Shown: positions 8,043 through 16,923 of the stretch, piece after piece
How the letters are laid out: each line of letters begins with the position of its first letter
Position numbering within the stretch: the first letter of the stretch is position 1
Assembly (NCBI RefSeq): GCF_000710615.1
Contig: NZ_JDTH01000006.1
Location: forward strand, 62,001-126,000
Direction of reading: 5' to 3'
Length of the DNA stretch: 64,000 nucleotides
From: Haladaptatus cibarius D43
Lineage (GTDB): Archaea > Halobacteriota > Halobacteria > Halobacteriales > Haladaptataceae
Notes under the pieces: generated by a model
Told to the model about the DNA's origin: nothing
The model's input: only the letters and a program-made list of their open reading frames with translations
The model's database searches: none
Made by a program: the position numbers and the translations under genes

Positions 8043-9212
8043 ATGTTCGCCGACCCTCCATCACCGAACGCCAACCTCTCGCGCCGACAACTGCTCGGTG
8101 CCGGTGGTTTCGCCGCCCTCGGCGCGTGGTACGTCCGTCCCTCGGTGTTCACGGACGAACTGTTACTCGATTCGACGGTGCCGGACGACGCGTGGCCGAT
8201 GGCCGGTCGAACCCCATCCCGGTCGGGATACGCATCCTCGTCGAACGCGCCGACGAACGAGGTGCGCGCTATCTGGCAAACCGACGTCGGTGACCCCGGT
8301 TTCTACCTTTCTGTAATCGTCCGCGACGACACGGTTTACACGACGACGCGAAACGAGTTGGTCGCGCTCGACGCCGAGCGGGGAACCGAACGCTGGCGGT
8401 TCGGAAAGGAATTTATACAGGGCGGCCCAGTCGCTATCGATGGTGGAGCATGCTACAGCGCAGGAGTCAGCCTGTACGCCGTCGCCGGTGGTCGTGACAA
8501 CTGGAAGTTCAAGACGACCAGTAGCTTCAGCGAAATCCTGCCCGTCGGAAATACGATTTTTATCCCAGCATCCGACGGGAATTCGGACGTTCTCGCCGCC
8601 CTCGACGCGGGGAGCGGGATTCCACGCTGGAAAACCACTCCGGGATGGCTTCCCCTCGCCTACGCGAACGACGTTCTCGTCGGCACCGGTGGTTCGGGGT
8701 CGGTCGTGGTGGGACTCGACGCGAAAACCGGCGACAAACTGTGGGAACTGTCCAGAGTCGGATTACCCGGTAACGTTTCCTCGCCGCTTCGTTTCGGCCC
8801 CGTTATCGCAAACGGAACGCTCTTTGGCGGCAGCGAAACGCTCTACGCGGTGGATATTCAGGACGGGTCAGTACAGTGGTCTGCCGACGCGGCCGGGCCG
8901 TGGATGGCGAGTGACGGAGACGCCGTCTACCGCGCCCGAGACGGCCACATTGTCGCGCTCAACGCGTCCGACGGTAGTATGCGCTGGGAAACGTCGGCCA
9001 ACGCGTTGACCGTCGTTTCCGGCCTCGCAGTCACGGACGACGCGATTTACGTCGGCGTCGATTCCGGCGTGGTCGCACTGGACAACGAAACCGGCGACGA
9101 ACTGTTCGCGTTTCGTTCGGATTCGGCAGGCGGCGGTGGGCCGCCTGCCGTCGTCGGAAACAGAGTGTACGTCGGCATCGGCGAAACGATAGTTGCGCTG
9201 GAGGAAGCATGA
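8043..9212 (+). CDS. Tat-exported PQQ-type beta-propeller protein
   Basis: 389 aa from ATG 8043; a TTG at 8022 in the same frame is a weaker start. The N-terminus has a twin-arginine motif (SRRQLLGAGG) and a hydrophobic core, so it is exported folded by Tat. The rest is a series of PQQ/BamB-like blades, recognisable from repeated units such as LVALDAERGTERWRFG, VVGLDAKTGDKLWEL, LYAVDIQDGSVQWS and IVALNASDGSMRWET, about eight in all. Such propellers bind partners or ligands; true PQQ dehydrogenase activity is unlikely without a dedicated active site. Its stop overlaps the start of the next membrane protein gene (ATGA), so the two probably work together at the cell surface. Confidence 0.85.
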   Translation: MFADPPSPNANLSRRQLLGAGGFAALGAWYVRPSVFTDELLLDSTVPDDAWPMAGRTPSRSGYASSSNAPTNEVRAIWQTDVGDPGFYLSVIVRDDTVYTTTRNELVALDAERGTERWRFGKEFIQGGPVAIDGGACYSAGVSLYAVAGGRDNWKFKTTSSFSEILPVGNTIFIPASDGNSDVLAALDAGSGIPRWKTTPGWLPLAYANDVLVGTGGSGSVVVGLDAKTGDKLWELSRVGLPGNVSSPLRFGPVIANGTLFGGSETLYAVDIQDGSVQWSADAAGPWMASDGDAVYRARDGHIVALNASDGSMRWETSANALTVVSGLAVTDDAIYVGVDSGVVALDNETGDELFAFRSDSAGGGGPPAVVGNRVYVGIGETIVALEEA

Positions 9213-9661
9213 CGAGCGAGAACACAGCAAGCGCAAACGATGCAAGTGAAGATGGGGTCATCCGTCGCGTCAGCACTGCACTCGACAAACCACTCTGTAT
9301 CTTCGGTATTTGGTGGTGCCTGTCCATCTCAGTCAGCAGTTTTCTCTCCCTCTTTCTCGATGCGTGGTTCGCTCACCCGCTCCCGCTCTCTTCGATGGCG
9401 TTCGCGCAAATCGGAGCGCTCTTCGCCGCCGTTCTGTTCGTCGCGTACCGCCCCGATGTCGGGTACGGAAAAACGTTCACGTTTAGTGTCGCTTCACTGG
9501 TCGGTTTTGTCGTCCTCAGCTTTGCTACCGGAGGCGAATTGTTCCCCAATTCGAACGTTTCCGGGTCGCTGTACCCCGCCCTCGACATCGCGCTTCTGTC
9601 GATAGCCGCGACTCTGTTCGGCTACGCGCTGGTTTTGCGGCCGATCGAATCGCCGGACTGA
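9209..9661 (+). CDS. Four-helix membrane protein of unknown function
   Basis: 150 aa. A polar N-terminus of about 27 residues is followed by four hydrophobic segments (around residues 28-50, 60-82, 90-108 and 122-143). The pairs of helices are joined by a short basic turn (YRPDVGYGK) and a Gly/Asn-rich loop. The start overlaps the stop of the beta-propeller gene by four bases, indicating translational coupling and probably a membrane partner for that exported protein. I do not recognise the family. Confidence 0.65.
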   Translation: MTSENTASANDASEDGVIRRVSTALDKPLCIFGIWWCLSISVSSFLSLFLDAWFAHPLPLSSMAFAQIGALFAAVLFVAYRPDVGYGKTFTFSVASLVGFVVLSFATGGELFPNSNVSGSLYPALDIALLSIAATLFGYALVLRPIESPD

Positions 9662-9689
9662 TTCGACCGACCGGTTCGAAAAACGAGTC

Positions 9690-10973
9690 CTATTTCGAGA
9701 GTGCCGTGGCTCCGGCGAAAACGACCGCTCCGGCCATCACGACGGCGAGCAGGCCGAACGCGGCGGCGAATCCGGCGGTATCAGCAATGACGCCGACGAT
9801 TGCGGGGGCAATCGCACCGACACCCATCAGCAGGGTTCGAACGAGTCCGAGGCCGCCGCCAGCCACGTCGCCCGGAATCGTCGCCGATAGATAGGCCCCG
9901 CGAATCGGACGAAAGCCGTGACTGCCGAGTCCGAACGCGACGACAATCGCACCGAGGACGAGCGCGCTCGCCTGCCCGACGACGACCAGCGTCCCGAGTG
10001 CCGCCGCCGCAACCGCGAGAACCGCGATGGTGAGCGGCAGTCGTCCGATTCGGTCGGAGAGATCGCCCGTAACGATTTGGACGAAACTCACGGCGAACAG
10101 CGCGCTGTAGACCAAGGATGCGGTTCCGTCGGTCAGTCCGTTCTCGGTGAGATACAGGGGGAGGAACGCGACCACGCCGTTGTACGCGAAGCCGAAGCAG
10201 AGCGTCACCCCGACGAACAGCGAGAACCGACGGCTCTGGAACAGCGAGAGATACCGTCTGAAGCCGATATCCGTCTCCCCGTCTGCTCTCGAATTTGATT
10301 CCGAATCGACGCGATTCGGGCTGTTGGTGTCGTCTGCGTTTTCGGCACTGTCGGCGCTCCCAGCGCTGTCTGCGTCGTTACCCCCGTCCGTCGTCCGCCG
10401 TGGAACGTGCGAAAACACCCCGCCGGCGAGTGCAACCCCCACAACTGCGCCGACGAGGAAGAGCGCGTGCCAGTTTCCGGCGTCGGTTACGATGACGACT
10501 GCGGTGGGTGCCGCAACGCCGCCGAACGCGCCGAGGGTGTCGAACAGGCCGAGCGCACGCCCGGTTTTGTTCGGATACACGCGCGAGAGCAACCTGATGG
10601 AGACGGTCTTGTGAACGCCCGTTCCGAGGCCGATGAGGAGCATTCCGCCGAGGAGAACGACCAGCGGCGCGGAAATCCCGAGTACCAGCGCGCCGCTAGC
10701 CGCGACCACCGCACCGGCCACGATGACCTGTACGGCCCCGAAACGGTCGGCGAGGATGCCGCTCGGAAACTGCATGAGCGAGTAGCCTATCATCATCGCG
10801 GTGAACGCGGTTCCCAGAAATGCGTTCGAAACGCCGAACTCCGTCTGGTAGACGGGAAACAGGGCCGGAAGCGCGTATCGGAGAAACTTCGCTAAAAACC
10901 AAATTCCGGCGGTCAACAACAGCGTGTCGTAGTGGAAAACGCGCGAAAATCGACCGGACACACCAGTTGCCAT
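9690..10973 (-). CDS. MFS transporter
   Basis: 427 aa from ATG 10973 (MATGVSGRF...); an in-frame ATG further upstream at 11036 would add 21 polar residues with no membrane signal. Twelve hydrophobic segments in two halves of six. The loop between helices 2 and 3 reads GILADRFG, and the equivalent loop in the second half reads GDLSDRIGR, both variants of the MFS motif A. The central loop is an odd low-complexity stretch of Ser, Asp, Asn and Ala (about 200-240). Substrate cannot be predicted. It converges with the membrane protein gene ending at 9661. Confidence 0.85.
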   Translation of the reverse strand: MATGVSGRFSRVFHYDTLLLTAGIWFLAKFLRYALPALFPVYQTEFGVSNAFLGTAFTAMMIGYSLMQFPSGILADRFGAVQVIVAGAVVAASGALVLGISAPLVVLLGGMLLIGLGTGVHKTVSIRLLSRVYPNKTGRALGLFDTLGAFGGVAAPTAVVIVTDAGNWHALFLVGAVVGVALAGGVFSHVPRRTTDGGNDADSAGSADSAENADDTNSPNRVDSESNSRADGETDIGFRRYLSLFQSRRFSLFVGVTLCFGFAYNGVVAFLPLYLTENGLTDGTASLVYSALFAVSFVQIVTGDLSDRIGRLPLTIAVLAVAAAALGTLVVVGQASALVLGAIVVAFGLGSHGFRPIRGAYLSATIPGDVAGGGLGLVRTLLMGVGAIAPAIVGVIADTAGFAAAFGLLAVVMAGAVVFAGATALSK

Positions 10974-11216
10974 CACCCTACTGCACTCCGTTCGACCGAT
11001 AAAAAGTGGACGGAATCGGCGATACAGACCGTTCACGGGAAATACAGACGTTTACGGGGAATACAGACCACTCACGGGAAATAACGAGCGATAGAACGCC
11101 TCTCGTATCTATTCCTTATCGCGTAAACCACTTAAATGGAACATGAAATTCCTTTTCCACGTATTCCTGACAGCGAAGCATTTGCCCGTCCATCGCCAAG
11201 GGTGCTCGGGGGAGCT

Positions 11217-11774
11217 ATGACAGACGCAGTTATCGTCATCGACATGCTGAACGACTTCGTAACGGGGGAAATCGCCGCGGAGCGGGCACAGCGGATTATC
11301 CCGACGCTCGACCGACTCACCGGCGCGGCTCGGGAACACGGTATTCCGGTCATCTACGCGAACGACGCCCACCGCCCCGAGGATTTCGAACTCGACGTTT
11401 GGGGACTCCACGCGATGCGAGGAACCGAAGGCGCGGAGGTGATTCCTGAACTCGAACCCGAATCCGGCGACCACGTGTTCGAGAAGCGAACCTACGATGC
11501 GTTCTACGAAACCGGATTGGACAAACACCTCCGAAGCCTCGGTGTTGACCGAGTCGTGTTGACTGGACTCCACACGAACATGTGCATTCGCCACGCCTCC
11601 GCCGCGGCATTCTTCCGCGGGTATCCCATTCTCGTTCCGGAAGACTGCGTCGATGCCTTCACCGAGGACGACCACCGCAGTGGACTTCAGTATCTCGACG
11701 ATGTGTACAACGCCGAACTGACGACCGCCGCCGAACTCATTAGCGAGTGGGAACGCGACGAGGACGCGAACTGA
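11217..11774 (+). CDS. Isochorismatase-family cysteine hydrolase, nicotinamidase-like
   Basis: 185 aa from ATG 11217. This start is preceded by a G-rich Shine-Dalgarno-like GGGGGAG and removes an unlikely 27-residue extension. Catalytic triad residues are visible as Asp9 (VIVIDMLNDF), Lys90 (FEKRTYDAF) and Cys123 (HTNMCIRHA). Asp50, His52 and His65 match the metal site of nicotinamidases (DAHRPEDFELDVWGLH). The likely reaction is nicotinamide to nicotinate plus ammonia in NAD salvage, but other amide substrates are possible within this family. It stands alone, between MFS and DUF998 genes. Confidence 0.8.
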   Translation: MTDAVIVIDMLNDFVTGEIAAERAQRIIPTLDRLTGAAREHGIPVIYANDAHRPEDFELDVWGLHAMRGTEGAEVIPELEPESGDHVFEKRTYDAFYETGLDKHLRSLGVDRVVLTGLHTNMCIRHASAAAFFRGYPILVPEDCVDAFTEDDHRSGLQYLDDVYNAELTTAAELISEWERDEDAN

Positions 11775-11866
11775 TTCCTTCGTCGTTCGCGCACGGAACT
11801 AGAATCGACCGTCTGTTGTGAATTTCCAATCAGTACACCTATTTCGGCTCCGTTTCACAGTTCTCC

Positions 11867-12484
11867 ATGAACGGAGTGATTCACCGATATGAGCGGGTTT
11901 TTCAGCGTTCGACGTTCGCCCGTTTCGGTGCCGTCGGTCTCCTCATCGTTTACGGAACGCTCATTTCGACAATCGCGCTGTCGCCCACGTTTCAGTGGAC
12001 GGGCAGTGCGCTCTCCGACCTCGGTGCAGTCGGTGCGGATAGAAGTTGGCTGTTCAACGGTGGCTTGATTGTTGGCGGTGCCTTCCTGTCCCTATTCGCG
12101 TTTGGCGTCTTCTCGAACAGCGAGCATTGGGGCAAACAGGTAGGTTCCGTGCTTCTCACGCTAGCATACGTGCTGAGCGTTTTCGTCGGTCTGTTTCCGT
12201 ATCCACAGCCACAGCACACGCCGATTGCGCTCGCCCAGTTCGTCCTGATTCCGGTCGGATTGCTGACTTTCGGTGTCGAAAGCGTCCTTCGCGGTGCTTC
12301 GGGGCTTGGTGGAATCGCACTCGCTCTTGGAACAATCGCCGTCGCCGGTAATCTCTGGCTGTTTAGCGTCGTTTCGGCGGGTTCCGAAGCGATTGCCTTA
12401 CCGGAATTCGCCGTCGTCTTTCCGCTCGACAGTTGGGCGATGGTGATGGTTTGGCGACAGTACCACGGAAAATCGGCGCAGTAG
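11867..12484 (+). CDS. DUF998 family membrane protein
   Basis: 205 aa with about six membrane spans. The DUF998 signature is visible after the first helix as ALSDLGAVGADRSWLFNGG, followed by a second glycine-rich helix. DUF998 proteins are widespread integral membrane proteins whose function has not been established. The gene converges on the small HMA protein gene with 13 bp between stop codons. Confidence 0.8.
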   Translation: MNGVIHRYERVFQRSTFARFGAVGLLIVYGTLISTIALSPTFQWTGSALSDLGAVGADRSWLFNGGLIVGGAFLSLFAFGVFSNSEHWGKQVGSVLLTLAYVLSVFVGLFPYPQPQHTPIALAQFVLIPVGLLTFGVESVLRGASGLGGIALALGTIAVAGNLWLFSVVSAGSEAIALPEFAVVFPLDSWAMVMVWRQYHGKSAQ

Positions 12485-12497
12485 TCGCTAGACTTCA

Positions 12498-12707
12498 CTA
12501 CTGTTCGCTCGCGCTGAACCCGAGCGCGTTGACTCGTTCGACAAGCAAACTCGGATTGACGTTACCCCTGACTTCTACCGTTCCTTCGACGTGGTTTGCG
12601 TTGACCTGCTGGACGCCATCCTCGTGTTTCAGTTCGTGCTGAATCGTGTCTTCACAGCCGTTACACATCATATCCTCGACCATGAACTGCGTCGTTTCGG
12701 TTGCCAT
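12498..12707 (-). CDS. HMA-domain metallochaperone (CopZ-like)
   Basis: 69 aa from ATG 12707; two in-frame ATGs upstream (12740, 12749) would extend it into what looks like leader sequence. It is a single heavy-metal-associated domain with beta-alpha-beta-beta-alpha-beta pattern. The metal motif is MMCNGCED, a CxxC centre expected to bind Cu(I) or another soft metal, and the typical end ALGF is present. It probably delivers copper to a P-type ATPase or transcription factor. It is divergent from a Tat lipoprotein resembling metal-binding P19/Tp34 proteins, so this may be a small copper or iron handling locus. Confidence 0.85.
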   Translation of the reverse strand: MATETTQFMVEDMMCNGCEDTIQHELKHEDGVQQVNANHVEGTVEVRGNVNPSLLVERVNALGFSASEQ

Positions 12708-12961
12708 GGTTCCGGAACATCGTTCAGCAGTGATTTCCATAACTGTCACGGCTAATCTATTTATTTTCCACTAACTCCTTTAGAACGAACTTCGGAGCTT
12801 CGACAGGCCCAACAGTCAGCGGTGCCTAACACTCTCGAAGACGATTGTCCGAGCGAAATCAGTCAGACCCCGATAAAACTGGGCCAGCAATTTCGATAGT
12901 GGCGGCGGATTCGACTCGTGAACCAACATCCTCATTCGAACACTCACACAACTACCTTCCA

Positions 12962-14026
12962 ATGAACCGACGAACGTTTCTCCGCACCGGTACGGCACTG
13001 GCAGGAGGAACCGCTCTCACGGGTTGTCTCGAATCACTCGGATTCAGGACACAGTCCGCGTGGCGCGACCCTCCTATCGTCGAAAACCGTCCCGACGCCG
13101 TCTACTACCCCGCCTACATGGAAGGCATGGAGATGTACGGGATGGCCAAAGACGGTGATTTCCGTTTCGCGCTGATGTACTCCTACCCCCACCGGTTCTG
13201 GAACGTCACCGGCCAGTCGAACAACAAGGTTCCCGTTCAGTCGGACGACTCCCTCCATCTCATGATTTCACTTTGGGACGCGAAGACGAACACCGTCGTT
13301 CCGGCGGACATGCAGTTGACGATTACGAAAGACGGCGAAACGGTCGATGACCGAGCGCCGTGGCCGATGCTGTCCCAGACGATGGGGTTCCACTACGGGG
13401 ACAACGTCACGCTCGACGGCAACGGTTCGTACACCGCAACGGTGGCTGTCGGGTCGATAGGCGCGCGCCGAACCGGGGACTTTGCCTCTCGATTGGACGG
13501 CGGCGCGTCCACGACCATCGACTTCGATTTCGATACGGAGCAGATTTACGACGTGGAGTATCGAGAAATCGGCGAAAAACAGGGTTCCCGCGATGCCATC
13601 GAACCGATGATGGAAAACGTTCCTGCGGGTCGGGCACCCGACCCGAAGAAACTGCCGGGCACCGTCGTCGGAACGAAATCCTCCGGAGATGCTGATTTCG
13701 TCGTAACGGTCGTCGAACCGTCGAACCGGTTCACCGACAGTGACAAATCATATCTCGCAGTATCGCCGCGAACGCCGTACAACCGAATCGTGCTTCCGCG
13801 ACTGTCGCTTTCGATGGAACTCCTGCGAAACGACAACACGATTTCTACGGGGTCGATCGCCCCCGCGCTCGACCCGGAACTCGACAATCACTACGGAACC
13901 GCCGTCGAGGACATCCAGTCCGGTGACACCCTTCGGTTGACAATCGATTCACCACCGCAGGTTGCCCGCCACGATGGCTACGAGACGGCGTTCATGGAGA
14001 TGCCGCCGATGGAGTTCACCGTCTGA
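12962..14026 (+). CDS. Tat lipoprotein, P19/Tp34-like metal-associated protein (DUF7350-like)
   Basis: 354 aa from ATG 12962, which places a perfect Tat motif (RRTFLRTG) and lipobox (LTGC) at the N-terminus. The mature protein contains AYMEGMEMYGMAKDGDFRF, a Met/Glu-rich segment resembling the copper-binding start of P19/Tp34 periplasmic iron-uptake proteins. Two further beta-rich parts follow, with TMGFHYGDNV in the middle and PPMEFTV at the end. I believe this matches the haloarchaeal DUF7350 group. The divergent neighbour is an HMA chaperone, which supports a metal role. The long in-frame extension upstream (to 12845) lacks a signal and is rejected. Confidence 0.65.
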   Translation: MNRRTFLRTGTALAGGTALTGCLESLGFRTQSAWRDPPIVENRPDAVYYPAYMEGMEMYGMAKDGDFRFALMYSYPHRFWNVTGQSNNKVPVQSDDSLHLMISLWDAKTNTVVPADMQLTITKDGETVDDRAPWPMLSQTMGFHYGDNVTLDGNGSYTATVAVGSIGARRTGDFASRLDGGASTTIDFDFDTEQIYDVEYREIGEKQGSRDAIEPMMENVPAGRAPDPKKLPGTVVGTKSSGDADFVVTVVEPSNRFTDSDKSYLAVSPRTPYNRIVLPRLSLSMELLRNDNTISTGSIAPALDPELDNHYGTAVEDIQSGDTLRLTIDSPPQVARHDGYETAFMEMPPMEFTV

Positions 14027-14156
14027 ATCTCTTTTTTGAACTTCGAAGTAGCATCCCACGGATTCGCTCGACAACCGAGCGAACCTGTCCAAAACGGGTT
14101 TTCACGAAACGACTCCTCATCAAACAAGTCCTCGCAATACGACTTTCCACGACACC

Positions 14157-15572
14157 TCACGACACGAACGCCGGGTTTGCCGTTGGAAGCGAGATGAGCC
14201 ACAAACTGATGACGGTGTAGGCAATCATGACGACGACGAAGGGATACTGGCTTCGAACCGCCTGGATTCGACTCGGAAACGTCGCGTAGGCTTCCGCGTG
14301 CGCGAACCAGACCGAGAGCACGTGGCCGGCGAGAATGAACGCGATGGTAAGCGCGCCGAACCACCCCGGAAGGGTCAACACGAGTGGGTTCGCTGGCGGC
14401 GAGAACGGCGAAACCACCGAGTTGATGAACGACGGAAGCAGCGAGACGAAAAAGCCGAAGTAGTGTGCAAGGTGGTACCCCGCGGCGATGGCCAACAGGG
14501 GCGGCGCAAACTGGACGGCCATCGTTCGCGGCGTGAGGTAGGTTTCACCGGTTTTTCGGGCGAACTGTGCTGCCAGCCGGAAGGCTCCGAGGAAGAGCAG
14601 GTAGCCCCCGACGAACAGCACGGCGTAGACAACGAGCGGCGGGAGTCCCCATCCGACGACAGTCCTAACGAACTCGACGCCGGTCGTCGTCGTGACGAAC
14701 CCGCTGAACGTGAGTTCCCAAATCAGCGCGACGACGAACGCGATGTCGGCCCGACTGGACACGATTCCGGATTCGGGGAGATCGAACCCCGGCGGACGGA
14801 GCGTGATACCGTTTTCCGACCAGTTGAGCGGCCCGACGCTTCCGTAGAACCGGAACGTCACCGACAGCGGGTCGGCGTTGGAAAACCACGATTTCGGCGT
14901 GTAGACGAGCGCTCCGGCGAGCGTGACGACGGAATACGCGCAAATCGCGGTTGCGAGCAAAGCCGGTTCCTTGTTGACCGGCGTCACCGTCTCTAGCCAC
15001 ACGAGGGCCAGCAGTCCGACGACTGCTGGCCATCGCCCGATGCGGCTCGGATACTGACGGTTGAGGGTGGGAAGCAGTTCGGCTATCGTCCGCCACGGGT
15101 TCAGGGCGGGCCAGACGTTTCCGACGAGGTAGACGAACATCGTCAACCCCGCGCGAACCCCCGCGAACACGAGGATGACAGCGGCGTTCGCGGTCGGAAC
15201 CTGCGGCCCGACGAGCCCCCGATAGACGATTATTACCAGCCCGGCGACACCGATGAACCGAGCGAGATAGCGGATTCCCTGCCGAAGCGGCAGTCCTGTC
15301 GAAACCGGTTTCCGCCAGTCGTGAACCGACCGAATGAACTCCCGGTCGGTGACGACGCTCGCCAAGAGGGCAGACGCGCCGATTACCGCGCCGCCGGTTG
15401 CCAAGTACAACCACTGCGGTACTGCAAGTGTTCCGCTCGAAGCGTCGGAAAGCCCAACGGCCGCGTTGCTCGCAATGACGACGTCGATGAGCGTCAGGCC
15501 GAAGAGACACCCGAGTATGGCGCTTCCGAGCGACCGGGCGGTCGCGTGCCAAGGAGACTCGTTTCTGGCCAT
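14157..15572 (-). CDS. Conserved integral membrane protein, about 12 spans
   Basis: 471 aa from ATG 15572 (MARNESPWHAT...). Strongly hydrophobic throughout, with about 12 membrane helices. A recognisable internal motif is GNVWPALNPWRTIAELL, followed by a helix ending WLETVTPVNKEPALLA. Similar NPWRT-containing membrane proteins occur in actinobacteria, where some carry dubious enzyme names, so I do not transfer a function. It converges with the metal-associated Tat lipoprotein gene (131 bp between stops, with a T-rich run at 14030-14037 that could terminate it). Confidence 0.6.
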   Translation of the reverse strand: MARNESPWHATARSLGSAILGCLFGLTLIDVVIASNAAVGLSDASSGTLAVPQWLYLATGGAVIGASALLASVVTDREFIRSVHDWRKPVSTGLPLRQGIRYLARFIGVAGLVIIVYRGLVGPQVPTANAAVILVFAGVRAGLTMFVYLVGNVWPALNPWRTIAELLPTLNRQYPSRIGRWPAVVGLLALVWLETVTPVNKEPALLATAICAYSVVTLAGALVYTPKSWFSNADPLSVTFRFYGSVGPLNWSENGITLRPPGFDLPESGIVSSRADIAFVVALIWELTFSGFVTTTTGVEFVRTVVGWGLPPLVVYAVLFVGGYLLFLGAFRLAAQFARKTGETYLTPRTMAVQFAPPLLAIAAGYHLAHYFGFFVSLLPSFINSVVSPFSPPANPLVLTLPGWFGALTIAFILAGHVLSVWFAHAEAYATFPSRIQAVRSQYPFVVVMIAYTVISLWLISLPTANPAFVS

Positions 15573-15651
15573 CGAATATGGATAGTTCGTGGCGCACTGC
15601 TGTTGTAGTTGTCGAAGGAACATCCGGCGTGACGGTTCGTTCGTCGTTCCG

Positions 15652-16293
15652 CTACAGTCGGTCGTACTCCACCGACAGCGTTCCGTTGGTCCGCTTTTCG
15701 GCCCAGATGATACCGTCCGCTTTTTGGCGGAGTGCCGTCAGCGTTTCCTCATCGTGTGCCGCAAAATCGATGTCTAGCAGCGTACAGCCGAAATCGGTGG
15801 ATTCCCCCGTGACCGAATCGACGAACCGAGACGCCTGTTCGAGGGTCGTGTCGGCTAGAATCGAACTGAACGACGAAACGAGCAAATGTCGCCTCCCATC
15901 CCGGTGAGAGAGAACGTCGTCCAGTTCCGAGATTGCGAGCGACGTTCGAGTTACGTCGCCGTGTCGCGGCGTGTAGATGGTCGGCGTCGGTTGATACACC
16001 ACTGTGAGACTCTCGTGTTTCGATGTCGTATCCACGATTCCGAGTGCGGGCAATCTACTTCGTTCGTCCGGAATGTATTTGGTGGTGAGCGTCTCGGCGG
16101 ACAGTTCCGTCGTTACGAGGCTGATGGAGTCCGATTCACTCCGACATCGTTCGAGCAACCACAATCCGAGAAGGGTTCGGTGGTGTTCTACCGACCCCGT
16201 GAGGAGAAAAACCGCTTCCGAATCGATCATCGACGGGAGGTCGTCAACGATGGTCTCCTCGAAATAGGAGTCGATAGGGTTGGATGTGGTCAT
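15652..16293 (-). CDS. Degenerate KaiC/RecA-like protein (DUF7504-like)
   Basis: 213 aa from ATG 16293. The fold pattern is that of a RecA/KaiC ATPase: a strand and turn where Walker A should be (VFLLTGSVEHHRTLLGLWLLERC), later a strand ending in serine (HLLVSSFSSILADT) and another ending in Asp (CTLLDIDFA). The glycine-lysine P-loop is absent, so ATP binding is probably lost. Haloarchaea encode many such proteins, often near sensor kinases, and they are thought to be regulatory. It is upstream of, and in the same direction as, the NPWRT membrane protein gene, about 80 bp apart. Confidence 0.55.
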   Translation of the reverse strand: MTTSNPIDSYFEETIVDDLPSMIDSEAVFLLTGSVEHHRTLLGLWLLERCRSESDSISLVTTELSAETLTTKYIPDERSRLPALGIVDTTSKHESLTVVYQPTPTIYTPRHGDVTRTSLAISELDDVLSHRDGRRHLLVSSFSSILADTTLEQASRFVDSVTGESTDFGCTLLDIDFAAHDEETLTALRQKADGIIWAEKRTNGTLSVEYDRL

Positions 16294-16923
16294 CGTTTCC
16301 TTGCTAGTTGGAACGCTGTGGCGGATGGAACGTGTCGAATACGGTGGCAACCCCGCCCGACGATTGCTTCCACTCTCGCCGTTTTCGTCGCGGCGTTCAA
16401 CGGTTCCACATCAACCGACTTTTCAAGCACTGCACCGTATTCCGAAGATGGAAGGCATTTCATGGGTAGAGATGCATACTGTTCGCACTGCAATCTCGCC
16501 GAAGGATGCGTGCTGACCGGGCGCCTTCGGAAGAAAGAAAGGTCGAACCGAACTGTCTAGGCGTCTTTTCGACATCGTATATAACTTTCGTCAAATCGGA
16601 ACTGTCGCCTGCAGTATGGCAACTCTGTAACCACTCTTCGAGGGATTCCGTAGGTGCCGCCGACCGACGCTTTTGTCGAATCGTTCGGAGTATAATCGTC
16701 TGATGATATATGTGCCGACGATATTTTTGTCCTGACTGCGAGCATACAGTACTCCGCACGACGGTTCCGAATCCTTTTTGGGATATTTCCGCAACTAGTG
16801 AGAGATGAATACGAATAGAACGCGCTCTCGATTCTCTCTTGTTGTTCCCGTGACGAATCTCACAGAACCGACGAGTTACACTGATTCGGTGAGGGCGACG
16901 AGACGAGCATCTGCTCGGAAACG
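16294..16923. other. Intergenic interval without a supported gene
   Basis: Several short overlapping frames are open on both strands between 16440 and 16800, but none shows a domain, codon bias or promoter that would favour it. The promoters of the divergent genes at 16293 (minus) and 16924 (plus) must lie here. It may be a decayed gene. Confidence 0.4.

Noticed and set aside
12845-12961. N-terminal extension of the Tat lipoprotein
   Set aside because: Adds a polar segment before a complete Tat signal, which should be at the extreme N-terminus.
16460-16759. 99-codon minus-strand ORF between the KaiC-like and MFS genes
   Set aside because: No domain or promoter, and competing frames on both strands are equally open.
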